DNA of 64,000 nt. It comes from Desarmillaria ectypa. Taxonomy: Eukaryota; Basidiomycota; Agaricomycetes; Agaricales; Physalacriaceae. The DNA lies in contig JAUDYN010000008.1 of the NCBI GenBank assembly GCA_030407005.1, positions 1,364,001 through 1,428,000 of the forward strand, read 5' to 3'. Positions 11,314-21,311 of the stretch are shown one piece after another (the first letter of the stretch is position 1; every line of letters starts with the position of its first letter). Below the pieces are notes generated by a model. The model did no database searches. It was not told where the DNA came from and saw only the letters and a program-made list of their open reading frames with translations. The position numbers were made by a program, and so were the translations under genes.

Positions 11314-12534
11314 ATGCTTTCTTCCATGAACCATAGCTCGCATTCACCACCTCCCCTCCGGCACCCAGTGCCTACCCATCCTGCCTATATTCCAGAGCCT
11401 CCTTTGACGCCAGGATCGCCTCAAGGATACCAGCGGTTTTCATCGTCGCCTCAACCTCAGCCCCATCAGCAACAACAATACACGCATGTGCCAGCATATA
11501 CCGGCCATTTCCAGCCGCCACCACCACCACCGAATCCTAGCGTCGGTTCCAACTTTGGGCAGCCAGATTTTGCGGCATGGGGGATGAACGATGCAACGGC
11601 ACAACTAGGGTTGCAGCTGGGTAACAGTGCCGTTCAAGCAGGCCAGGAGTATGTCCAGCGGAATGTGCGTTACCTCTCGCCATACTAGGGATTCAATTGA
11701 ATAGGTTCCTTAGTTTGGCGGCTTCTTCCCGTTGGCGAGCCTCAAGCACCATTTCAACGTGTCTAATTCTTATGTCATGCGCAAGCTAAAACTTGTCATT
11801 TTCCCTTGGGACCATCGTCCGTGGTCGCGTAGGATTCGTCGTTCAGAACAGGGTGTGACTGAATGGCAGGCCCCTCGAGAGGATGTGAATAGTCCAGATC
11901 TGTACATTCCCTGTGCGTCTTTGATTTTTCTCTACTTTTAGCTCACTTACATTCTTATAGTAATGGCCCTCGTGACTTATATGCTCATCGCTGCCTTCCA
12001 TTCCGGCATACAAGACCGTTTTCATCCCAAGGTTCTCGGTGAACTCGCCTCAGGCGCGTTCCTCGTAGTCCTTGTCGACTTTGGCTTCGTCTACCTAGGG
12101 TGTTATTTTTTGAATATCCAAGGCTCAAGCCAGGCCATGGATATCATCGCATACTCAGGATACAAATTCGTGGGGTGGGTGACTTCCTTTTTCTACCTTC
12201 TTTAATCGTTAATAGAGACTTCAGCGTAATACTTACCATCGTCTTCGGATTTCTGAATATGGGGCGGACCCTCTACACGATTGTCTTTCTGTACTTCTTT
12301 TTCGCGAATGCCTTCTTCCTTGTACGTTTCTCGCCTTCAGAGAGTCGAATATACCTTAATCTGGGGATATAGCTACGCTCTCTGCGGTCTGTGGTGCTTC
12401 CAGATCCGTCAATAACAAACAACGCGAATAGCACTGCAACAGTCAGTGCGGCGTCGAGGAGACGCCGCATCATATTCTTATTCCTGGAGGCCATATGTCA
12501 AATACTGTATATGGGTATTCTTGTGCGGGTGTAG
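11314..12534 (+). CDS. YIF1: YIF1-like ER/Golgi membrane protein
   Basis: Homologue of Yif1, which forms a complex with Yip1 and binds Ypt/Rab GTPases in ER-to-Golgi transport. ATG at 11314 (an upstream in-frame GTG is not a eukaryotic start). The N-terminal 115 residues are rich in Pro, Gln and Ser, followed by QAGQEYVQRN, the family's conserved entry to the soluble domain. After an intron (11665-11713) come LKHHFNVSNSYVMRKLKLVIFPW and a block ending in DLYIP. The C-terminal half has four to five membrane segments: ALVTYMLIAAF, GAFLVVLVDFGFVYLGCYF, VILTIVFGFLNMGRTLYTIV and FLYFFFANAFFLL. A terminal IIFLFLEAICQILYMGIL follows. The stop TAG is at 12532-12534. It is convergent with the transporter remnant 120 bases downstream. 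Confidence 0.92.
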
Positions 12535-12653
12535 GCTTGACGGTATCGTTGATGGGTCAATAAAAGGCTAGCTCCAACTAATAGGCCGACGATATTCCCC
12601 AAGAGAGACATTCAAAGAAATAGAGTTATTCGAACATGAGTAAAGTCTAATTC

Positions 12654-13475
12654 TTAACATACTCGACCAATACTCGCTGCACCACATTTATGACTCTCCG
12701 CCCCTGTATCCTCCCCATGATCTGCTAGCGTCATGTCGTTTGACAATTTGACATCACGGATAAAGAACATGAACAGAAGATTGGGAATCATGACAACGAA
12801 AGCGACGACAGCCAAAATCCTCTGAACTTGCTTATAGCTAAATACAATGGCGTCTCGAACTTCAGTTCCTCGAGCATATTTCGTGGCCACTTTGATGGAA
12901 GGAAATATCGTAGATGCCTGGTTTTTGTTATCCTCGGGTAAATTCACCACAAGACGCGAGGGCAGCGTGTTGTTCCAAAGGGCACCGGAAATCCTATATG
13001 TCAATTCAGTAATATCATCTCAGAATGGGGCTGGATATACTGACGCAGAACCAATAGCCCCGCCCAGAGAAGTTACAGCAAGAATAATCCCAATCGCAAC
13101 AGCAACATCCTGCTGTCTTGCAAGGGGTTGTACGACAACTTGACCTGCGGTCATATAAAAGCTTCTCCAGATACCGATAAAGATCTTCGCCACACAGAAT
13201 TCTACGGAGGTAGTTTCCCGGCCTGGATAGACGAAGTATATTAACAATCCCTGTCCCATGAGCATGAGTGGGACGCCGAGGTAGTAGCACCACTTGGGAC
13301 GTCGAATGTACTTCAACGTCAATCCACAAAATGGAGAGGCTACCTGGCATGCTACACGGAGTGAGTTGCTACGGCGCGTTATTGGCTGCGATACTACACT
13401 GTAATAAGCATTTACTCACTCGATCTGAGAATCTGTGCTCGCGGAGCGATACCTGGCAACCTATCGGTTACACAT
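12654..13475 (-). pseudogene. C-terminal remnant of a siderophore-type MFS transporter
   Basis: Only the second half of a 12-14 TM major facilitator protein is present. Visible exons encode CQVASPFCGLTLKYIRRPKW, YYLGVPLMLMGQGLLIYFV, QDVAVAIGIILAVTSLGGAIG, then ISGALWNNTLPSRLVVNLP and VFSYKQVQRILAVVAFVVMI with a short acidic tail. The ISGALWNN..LP block and the SYKQVQR..L block are typical of the fungal ARN/Sit siderophore-iron transporter subfamily. Upstream (13476-14082) no membrane-spanning frame continues, although about 300 N-terminal residues should be encoded there. The gene is therefore truncated at its 5' end. The preserved exons show no internal stop, so the loss may be recent. The edge near 13475 is approximate. 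Confidence 0.75.
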
Positions 13476-14082
13476 CAGTGAGGTAAAAACTCGCATCGCG
13501 ATCGGTCGTTACGTAAGCGTTTGCCTAGTACGCGACCGTGTAGATAAAAATTTCAGATGGGAATGGAGATGAACATTCAGTCCGCCTGCTTGTTAAATTA
13601 CTGCGCACCGCAATGTTGCTGCGATGTAATCAGTGATTACGTCCGAAGAAAGATCGGCAGGTTTATCAGGGGAACGATAACAATGTGCCGCCGTCATATT
13701 GCAAGGTCCCCGGGAATCACTTTGTGCTGCTGAGGAGCACCTAAGTCCGCTAAGTTGTTATTAAGACCAAAATAACAAAAGAACTAGATGATACCAGAAG
13801 CGACTGAGTAAATTATCATTTGTCAACTCCATGATAGTCGCAGAGATGAGCACATCGTGTGATACGCTTAATAAGGACTGCCAATGGGCTAGTGGTCTCT
13901 CGGGTCTCCGATTATCCAAAGAGACGGGAGAGCCCATGGGTAGCGGTGAGCTACAGATAGTCTAGAGTCTTGATGATCTTGCCAGAAGCCAAACCAGTGA
14001 CCCCATTTCCCTGAGCTTTGTGAGCGCAAGATAGAAATCAGCCGCTGTGATTTTCATTTCGTTACGCAAGACGCACCTTAAT
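13476..14082. other. Spacer where the missing transporter 5' half should lie
   Basis: About 600 bases with no long open frame and no recognised protein similarity on either strand. It ends exactly at the TIR element. A short imperfect inverted repeat (ATGGGCT at 13884-13890, AGCCCAT at 13931-13937) is the only internal structure seen. Confidence 0.5.
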
Positions 14083-14447
14083 CACTGCTGGAGCTGGTAC
14101 ATTTTCCCCTCAGAAAAACGAGACCTCAAAATGTTGTGACATTTCATTTGAACTTCTAAGGGTAAAAATGAGTTCACGAAAACAACTTGAAAAATGAGAT
14201 ATTTTCCGTACGCTTTTGGGGAAAGGAAAAGAGCCAGAAAAACGGAATGAAAAGGGCATTTCCTGCGGTCAGAACAAAGGAAACCGCTTTTCATTCGCAG
14301 AATAGAAGCCGTTTTTGGTATGTGAAAGGTGCGCTAAATAGAGCTGGTTTTCCGTTGTTTTTTCTGTATCCCATTTTTGCAGAAGAATCGTCACAACATT
14401 TTCAGAATACACTTTTCTATCCTGAAAAGGAACCGGTCCCAGCAGTG
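14083..14447 (+). mobile_element. Non-autonomous TIR element (MITE-like), copy 1
   Basis: A 365-base element bounded by CACTGCTGG (14083-14091) and CCAGCAGTG (14439-14447). The terminal inverted repeat can be followed for about 24 bases with five mismatches. The triplet AAT sits immediately on both sides (14080-14082 and 14448-14450), as a 3-base target duplication would. CACTR ends with 3-base duplications are the hallmark of the CACTA (CMC/En-Spm) superfamily, so that assignment is inferred. The inside is rich in GAAAA/TTTTC runs and has no coding capacity. A related copy lies inverted at 38445-38767. Confidence 0.8.
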
Positions 14448-14801
14448 AATGTTCCATGAGTCCCAAATGTGTACAAAGAACGAGCAGGTGAGTTTGTACG
14501 TCGTGGTTTTAGTCAAAGAATCGATGCTAGTAGGTAACCGAAGTAACCGAACGAGCACAGCCTCAGCGCACTTTCACAAAATCTGATCAATGTCGATCTT
14601 TCACCAATCTTTCACTGCAGATCTGCTTTCATATGAGATTTCAAACTGTGACTTGACTGTACTACAGGAAGTACTAGTAGGTACAGTAAAGAGTAAGTGT
14701 CCAACTATGTTTGTGTCCGGCGCTATGTCCTAAGTTCCAATAAACCGATGCCAGGGAGCCCCATATGACCTCCATCAACACGAAATGTTGTGATGTGTCC
14801 A

Positions 14802-15215
14802 CTACAAGCCGCAAGCCGACGCAGCAACTTGCGTCGCCGTAGCTTGCACTGTTCCGAACTCGACCGCATGCCCGTTCGTCAAATCATCTAATGCAGCCTG
14901 AGAGGTGTAGAATCCCGACAGCGCATGGTCAACTGCTAGCACCGTAATCGTGCGACCGTTGTACGTCAACCGCCAACAAGTCCCACAGTTTGGGCTGTTC
15001 CATCCCGCGATGGTGCTAGATGATGTGATGTATGGGAAAGTGGGAAGGGAGCCGTATGTGGTAAATCCCTTGGTTAGGAGACCATTGGCGCCGTCGGAGC
15101 AAGCGACATTGGCGAGGGAGTTGCTGCCAATGCCGTAGCCATTATCGTAGCCAACTGTGACGGCAAGGGCGCAAGAAGGGATAAGGGCGAGAGCGAGAGT
15201 AGACAAGAACTTCAT
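14802..15215 (-). CDS. Cerato-platanin family secreted protein
   Basis: Small secreted protein of 137 residues in one exon. Cerato-platanins are abundant wall-associated or secreted fungal proteins with an expansin-like double-psi beta-barrel. They bind chitin oligomers, lower surface tension and can act as elicitors. An 18-residue signal peptide (MKFLSTLALALIPSCALA) is followed by VTVGYDNGYG. The four family cysteines fall at about 39, 77, 80 and 135, with the signature NCGTCWRLTYNG and the C-terminal ATQVAASACGL. Other conserved points are TTYGSLPTFPYI, ITVLAVDHA and GFYTSQAALDDLT. The TATA box is at 15312-15319 on the same strand. Start and stop are unambiguous. Confidence 0.96.
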   Translation of the reverse strand: MKFLSTLALALIPSCALAVTVGYDNGYGIGSNSLANVACSDGANGLLTKGFTTYGSLPTFPYITSSSTIAGWNSPNCGTCWRLTYNGRTITVLAVDHALSGFYTSQAALDDLTNGHAVEFGTVQATATQVAASACGL

Positions 15216-15311
15216 TGTTGTATATCGGTGGTTTATCAGCAGTTTGAAAGGCTCTTTGGCTGCGTTGGTTAGGCAGGTGAGAGTGAAGAAATGCGAGACA
15301 CTATTTTCCAG

Positions 15312-15319
15312 CTTTTATA
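15312..15319 (-). promoter_or_regulatory. TATA box of the cerato-platanin gene
   Basis: TATAAAAG on the minus strand, about 100 bases upstream of the ATG at 15215. This spacing is usual for strongly expressed secreted-protein genes in basidiomycetes. Confidence 0.6.
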
Positions 15320-16381
15320 GTCATTCACAAGCAAAATCCAGGAGCTCATGAAGCTGAAGTTATTCGCACCCCGGAAGAAGATGTCCGTCTTGTTCATGTG
15401 AAGTGCCATGAGTCTAGGCAGATTTCGCTTCGAACATGGTCCCGTGTCTCCGATAGTGGGGTCTTGCAAGGATTAGAACGTAGGTCTGAAAACCCCGAGT
15501 TTTGAGAGTATTTACCGCCAACCTCCGATAAAGACGCAGTCAATAAAGCCCTCATATCGCAGTGTGCCATCGTTTAAGCGTTTGCATGACTATGGGACCG
15601 ATCAAACCGACACATAGATAAGGATGGAGGCACATACTTGTGAGTATCAAGTACTTCTAGCGCGCTGGAATATGATCACGGCCCGAGGTAAGTCCAACAG
15701 GTTTTACTTGGTCCGGAAGAACCTCGCATCCTCAGTAACGAAGCGCCACTTTCATATTGTCGATGGTACACGGGAACCATCGTGCTCTATTGACGGGCAT
15801 TCGAGACCGAAATAATAAGACCTAGAGGTGACTTAAATTGTCATTTGTTCAATTCTTGGGCGAGACTGCGCCAATTAGTCAATGAACTTTTGCAAAGACG
15901 GCAGAATATTTGACTTGGCAACCTGTAATGGGTGGTGTTACAAGATGATTGGGCCTGGTTGTCCCTTTACAAATCGTATTGTTGTCTCACGCAGTGCGGT
16001 ATGATTCAGTGGACAGGCTTGTCACAAGTACGGTTTTTGTTGGCTCAGCGGCGCAGCTTGGAAGTTACCTACTCTGAATTCAGTTACAGGTTCCTCTGAC
16101 ATACTTTGTAGGATCTTACCAAGCTCAAAAATATCGTTGAACTAATGGGCGTTCTTCGAGCTTCAAGCTTTACTCGCAAGACGTTGACGTTGGTCGGATG
16201 TTGCCGGCCTTAGCCGCTGGTGTCGGCCCGATGCACAACTTGCCGCCATCGGCAGTCGTCGCGGCCGTCAACGTGCTCTGCTTCATCATCGAGTGAACTA
16301 ACATCTGGTGAGATCTTGTTTTTAGCAGTGTTTCTCAGTTACGCTCACATTCAAACCATATCCAAGTCTGATCCTAGTCAA
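15320..16381. other. Intergenic region
   Basis: About 1.06 kb between the divergently transcribed cerato-platanin and F-box genes. It should contain both upstream regions. No convincing gene, repeat or RNA was seen. Confidence 0.5.
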
Positions 16382-18238
16382 ATGTCGCAGACCAGTGCCG
16401 AGGGCAGTGATTGGGCACCTTGTACAGGCTGTTCATGCCCCAATCACCGCACCCCTTCATTCGACATCTTGGATGAGGATATACTATCATACGAGGGCGA
16501 TTTTACGCGTCTTACCCAATCAAATGAGCCACCTGCCTCAGGAGAGGTACATGCTTTGCAATCCATGCTTTCAAAGGCAGAGAAACGCATTGCTCTGCTG
16601 GAAAGTCATATACAACAACTGGATGAAATGACCGAGCGTCAAAGGGCTGTCAGGGAATCGATGGCAGAAGAATGTAAGCGAATACGAGACTTGGTTCGAA
16701 TCAGACGAGCACCTCTGAGTGCTATTCGACGCCTGCCTGCTGAAATCCTTACCGAAATATTTCGCCATATCGTCGAAATAACACCTCCAAAACGCTGGAT
16801 CTCTGCAAACGACTCAAGCCACTGGGAGTTTCAGCACAAAGAAAGCCCTCTTTGGAGCATCGAGCTGGTATCAAGACGGTGGAGAGACGCGTTGCTCTCG
16901 CATGGAGAGCTATGGTCGTATATTATCATACAAGATGTCTCGAATTTCAAGAGCAGGACGCCTCGGGAACTCACTCGGTTCGCTCTGCATCTGCAGCGTT
17001 CGCGCCAATATCCCCTCTCCCTCTCCCTTCATTGCCCCGGAGATGCCGAAGATGAGGATTCCATTCCAGGCGAGTTATTTGCCTTCCTGGTTATGGCATC
17101 TCATAGGGTTGAGACCCTGAAACTCTACCTCCGGCCATCCATGCTGGCGTCTTTTGAGCCACTTCATTCAGCGTTCCGATCATTGCGCACTCTCATCGTG
17201 CTACCAAACGAATTCACAGACTACCCGCGACTCGAAGCCTTTCAACATGCCAAAAACCTCCGACACGTTGAACTTTGGGATGTAGAAATGCCTCTTGACG
17301 AGTTCTCATTTCCGTGGAACCAGATTACTGTGTACAAGAACGTCAATTGGGGCATTGGGAGACAGTTCGGACCGCCGTATGAAGACACCATAGTCCTCCT
17401 CAGCAAGATGTCTTGCATTGTCGAATTTGAGATAGCCTATCTCTGTGATTTTTGCCGCAGAGGGACGCCCGGACCTAGCGTGCCTCTGCCAGTGACTTGC
17501 TCACAACTAGCCTCCCTGAAATTGTCTGTCGCAAAGACATCTGCAAGCATAGTATTAGACGTATTGCTCAACGATCTCATTCTTCCGTCCCTTTCGTCGT
17601 TGGATATCGATTGCCAGGAGACGGAGTTCAACGCCTACAACGAAGGAGAGCAACTGTTTCCTGCTATCCTGGAACTATTGCGTAGGTCTCGCTGCTCGCT
17701 GCAGGAACTGCGGTTCAAGCACGCACTGGTGGATGGAAACGACCTTCTGGAAGTCTTTCGGATTTCTCCCTCTCTCTTGTGTCTCGAGTTTGTCAACGTC
17801 GGCCAGGAAGCCATCACCGATGACATCCTTGTACGTCTCACACTGTCTTCTGACTTAGAATCAGAGTCGGACACAGACTCCAGGTGTTCGAAGGGGGGTG
17901 GGGGAAAGGAGCAAGGGGAGAAAGAGGAGCCAGAGACATTGGTTCCATGTCTGAACATTTTTCATCTAGTAACGGACGCATCCTTTGAAAACGATACGTT
18001 CGTTCAGATGGTCTTATCTCGTTGGGGTGCTTCCGCAGTTGGGAACGGCGGCAGTGTAAGTTGTCTTCAGTCGGTAAGGCTTGGATGGGTTGGATGGGAC
18101 CCACTGTATGATCCCGAAGACGTAAACGAAATTCTTTCGTGTTTGGAGCCGTGCCGTCCTAAGGGAAGTCATCTAAAGGTGTACTTTGGTTCCTCGGATG
18201 AGCTTCTCCAGGAGTATGTCCGGGATGAGTGGATGTAG
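16382..18238 (+). CDS. F-box-like protein with LRR-like C-terminal region
   Basis: A 618-residue single-exon protein. The open frame extends 54 codons upstream, but the first ATG is at 16382 (MSQTSAEGSDW). Residues about 55-105 form a coiled coil. Residues about 110-160 hold the basidiomycete F-box-like motif (PLSAIRRLPAEILTEIFRHI, then SPLWSIELVSRRWRDALLSH and GELWSYI). The rest has irregular Leu-rich repeats (LRTLIVLPNEF, NLRHVELWDVEMPL, LASLKLSV, SLLCLEFVNVG), as substrate-receptor F-box proteins do. The likely role is substrate choice by an SCF ubiquitin ligase, but such genes are numerous in Agaricomycetes and individual substrates are unknown. A Lys/Glu/Gly-rich insertion (near 17890-17935) interrupts the repeat region. 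A decayed relative lies at 48477-49970. Confidence 0.88.
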   Translation: MSQTSAEGSDWAPCTGCSCPNHRTPSFDILDEDILSYEGDFTRLTQSNEPPASGEVHALQSMLSKAEKRIALLESHIQQLDEMTERQRAVRESMAEECKRIRDLVRIRRAPLSAIRRLPAEILTEIFRHIVEITPPKRWISANDSSHWEFQHKESPLWSIELVSRRWRDALLSHGELWSYIIIQDVSNFKSRTPRELTRFALHLQRSRQYPLSLSLHCPGDAEDEDSIPGELFAFLVMASHRVETLKLYLRPSMLASFEPLHSAFRSLRTLIVLPNEFTDYPRLEAFQHAKNLRHVELWDVEMPLDEFSFPWNQITVYKNVNWGIGRQFGPPYEDTIVLLSKMSCIVEFEIAYLCDFCRRGTPGPSVPLPVTCSQLASLKLSVAKTSASIVLDVLLNDLILPSLSSLDIDCQETEFNAYNEGEQLFPAILELLRRSRCSLQELRFKHALVDGNDLLEVFRISPSLLCLEFVNVGQEAITDDILVRLTLSSDLESESDTDSRCSKGGGGKEQGEKEEPETLVPCLNIFHLVTDASFENDTFVQMVLSRWGASAVGNGGSVSCLQSVRLGWVGWDPLYDPEDVNEILSCLEPCRPKGSHLKVYFGSSDELLQEYVRDEWM

Positions 18239-18468
18239 TTCGATAGAGACCAATAATAGACATGTACCACTTCAATTCACGGTAGATAAAAAGCTTGACA
18301 ATCTACAACATTGACTTAGATAACTGCATGTGCTGCGACGAATTTGCATGAGATAAGTGTTCATCAATACAGTACTACGGTATACCACATACGCCTATCA
18401 ACAGTCCACTGGTATAGCGAATATTCTACAATACAAGAAACTTAGAAACATAGTTTGTCCGAGAATCG

Positions 18469-20910
18469 TCAATTATGACTAGTCAGAGACCAATCATCGA
18501 GAGCTACCCCGCTAGGTGTCTTGGACTGGGTACCATCATTCCACTGAGGATTGAACAACACCTGGATATTTTGCGTCCCGGCGTTCAGCGCTATGATGAG
18601 GACGGTGATTCCAGGGTTTTCCTGATCCGCTGCAGGGGGTGTAGGGTCTGCGTCGAATCGCTTCGCCTCCGAAGTTGTGAAAGTGGCGCCGCTAGGGCTT
18701 AGAATGGAGACCTCCATGGTTTTCCCGTCACGAACGAGAGTTGCAGATGCGCCATTGGTAGTCACAGTTGCGTTGGTGTGCATACGCCATTGGATGCCAG
18801 CAGTCGACGTGATTTCGTCCTGGATGAGAACTTGCTTTCTTTGGTTGATCATTCGTACTCCACGTTTGACGGAAGTACTGCGAAAAGGGTTAGCAAGAAT
18901 TGAATGTAATAACAGTCCCACTTACGCATCGTTGTAGGCACTGCTGATGTCAGCTACCCAGAAAGCTGTCGAACCACCCTCCAGCGAAACGACTGTACTT
19001 GAACCTTGCTTGGTACCAGTCGTTCCATTCCTAATAATGGTTGGTTTAGCAGTGACGAGCTGATTAGCTTGGTTAATCAGGATAGTGTTCTGTCCTTCGG
19101 TCATCTTTCTGTAATACTTCCATCGGTCGCTGTTTTGAGCGTCGCTGCTGAAGTAGTTGGGAGATAGATAATCGCCAGATCCCAACTCTCCAGCCCACCG
19201 CGTACCGAGGGCATCAATAACGAAATCGCCAACATCAAGGTCGTTGTGGGTCTGGTGACCTTGGTTTAAGCCCGCCTTCATAGCTACATATAGCGCATTG
19301 ATATCCGTCCAGCTACTCCTCATAGCGACCCATTGATCTAGCTCGTTGCTGAAAAACGAGTCCAACTCCTTCCCGTCCCAGAAAGCACCTGCACTGGCAG
19401 GATCGTACCAGAACATAGACCATGGCTCGGCAGCATCATGCTGCTCGCGCTGAAAGAGCATATAGGATGGTTCGTTGTAGTGTGAACCATAGAAGATGAT
19501 GGAGTTAGCGGTAGAGGAGAACTTGTTCGGACCGTGATCACCCCAGTCAAAGAGGGATGTGGGGCCGAAGACGTGCATATGGAAGTTGCCCGTTTTGAAG
19601 AAATCAGGATTGGAAGATAATAGGCCATAGTCCGAGCCCGTCGCTGTGAGAAGGGACGAAGCCATTTCAGCATGTCCGGTAGTCCCGAAGTACCAGTAGT
19701 TGGGTGTCTCGGCCCATGTTCCGTCGTCAGATACCCCTTTGGCACAATTCTGCACAGCGTTTGGAATAGTGAGACCCAAAAGGGTATTGGCATATCCTTC
19801 CGTATCGTCACCAAGGATTGCGAGCGACGCCAATGTCAAACCAGCGTTACAGACACAATTCCAATTGCCATCAACGTTGTCCTTCCACCAACCGTAGGCT
19901 ACGGTGGCATCATTGAATGCCGCAACACCCAAGGACAACCCGTACTTGTTCACCGTAGACCTGATCTGGGCCTTTTGGTCATCGGTCCAGACATTATAAA
20001 GCCAGTCATAGGCTATTCCAAAAGCAGAGCAAAACTCAGCGACATCAAGGAAATGGCCCGAGTTCCATCGGTCTGTATCTGGACCAAAGGCCGTTGTTCC
20101 GTTTCCAGCAGCGTTCTGACAATTCGTGATGAGTGAGAGAATGATAAATGTTATGATAGAAAACGGACCTCCAGTTCCTGCCAACAACGATCAGACCACC
20201 TGGTATCATTAGTCATGCGGTAAGCATATGCGAAGGCCTTGATTCTCTCCTTGATTTCTCGCGCATTATCAAGAATACCACTAGCGCCATCCATATGATA
20301 TACAACGGGCGGGAGGGAGTAATATGCCGTGGCGTTTCCAAAGATGGTTTCGTTCCAGTATTTCAGATATAGATCATTTTCAATCAACGTGGGAAGGGCA
20401 TTCCACTTGTATGCAGGCGCAATGAGGCGAGGACGGTCACTTCGAAGGGATGTGGCACTAGGGTTAGACGGGGCGAAGGAATCCTTGGGCCAAGAGTATT
20501 TTGGGTCTGTGGTATCAAGGATGGTGGGAGTAGTGAAAGCTGCTGTATTGGTCTACGATCTGTCAGATCGATATTCGAACCCAAACTGACATTGGACTTA
20601 CAGTAGATGGGTAAAGCGGAACCATGTAATAGCTATTCGTCGCTGTTGCGTAAATCCCAATAGCTTGCTCGGCGCTCGCTGCAGCGCTGGGATCTGCCGG
20701 GGCATTCCCTCCGGTACTGGCGCTGCTAGACGAACTGTTACCATTGTTGTTATTGTTTTTGGCCGCTCGACTACCAAGGACACCACCAAGGACGGCTCCA
20801 ATGATGACGAGGATAGCAACTGGTATGCCAAACTTGATCCAATTGCTGATGCCCTTCTTGGGCGGCGATACTAGGCCGGCCGCCGAGTCATAGGCATCCT
20901 TGTTGGCCAT
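18469..20910 (-). CDS. Membrane-anchored heparinase II/III-like polysaccharide lyase
   Basis: Putative polysaccharide lyase on the cell surface, substrate unknown. ATG at 20910 (MANKDAYDSAAG). Residues about 25-48 (WIKFGIPVAILVIIGAVLGG) form a single transmembrane helix not preceded by a signal peptide. This suggests a type II protein with a short cytosolic tail, a Ser/Asn-rich stalk (NNNNNGNSSSSSAS) and an outer catalytic domain. The N-terminal helical domain contains RPRLIAPAYKWNALPTLI, ARDxKER-like NAREIKERIKAFAYAYR and WNSGHFLDVAEFCSAF. The heparinase II/III-like beta domain carries GHQTHNDLDVGDFVIDALG with the conserved His/Asn/Asp, and GTRWAGELGSGDY. Four exons; introns near 20543-20602, 20108-20161 and 18876-18925. 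The stop TGA is at 18469-18471. Length, about 750 residues, matches fungal relatives. Reaction assigned only by family. Confidence 0.85.
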
Positions 20911-21311
20911 GCTGTTGACCGAGAAGAGGACGGCGACGACAAGGAAAGAAAGGAAAAGGGAGAAACGAAGGAAGGACAGTCGACAGAAGAGAACGAGTTA
21001 TATGCGGCTTAGCTGAAACAACGTAAGACACCTACCTAGTCTCCACACAGCATCCAGGTCCGTGGGAAAGTAAACATAGACATAGAAAGACACAACGCAG
21101 TAAAGTCGCAAATTCCAAATTTTTCTTTCACAAACTGAGAAATCTGCATCATCTTTTAAAGGTGATGAGAGGGATCTACGTGAAAAATATTCCGCAGTCG
21201 CGTTTGTTGATTTTTCTTCCGCGGCCCCGCCAATCTCAGTGGCTGTGCAGGGCTATTCACCGTAAGCCAACATATACAGTTAGCTTCAATAAAAGTACTA
21301 CTGCCAATTAT
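20911..21311. other. Intergenic region upstream of the lyase gene
   Basis: About 400 bases containing the 5' flank of the lyase and the 3' end of the VPS36 transcript. No gene or repeat was recognised. Confidence 0.4.

Noticed and set aside
13884..13937. Inverted repeat ATGGGCT...AGCCCAT with an inner GTCTC/GAGAC, considered as a tRNA or structured RNA
   Set aside because: No A or B box, no consistent cloverleaf, and the inner stem has mismatches. Probably chance.
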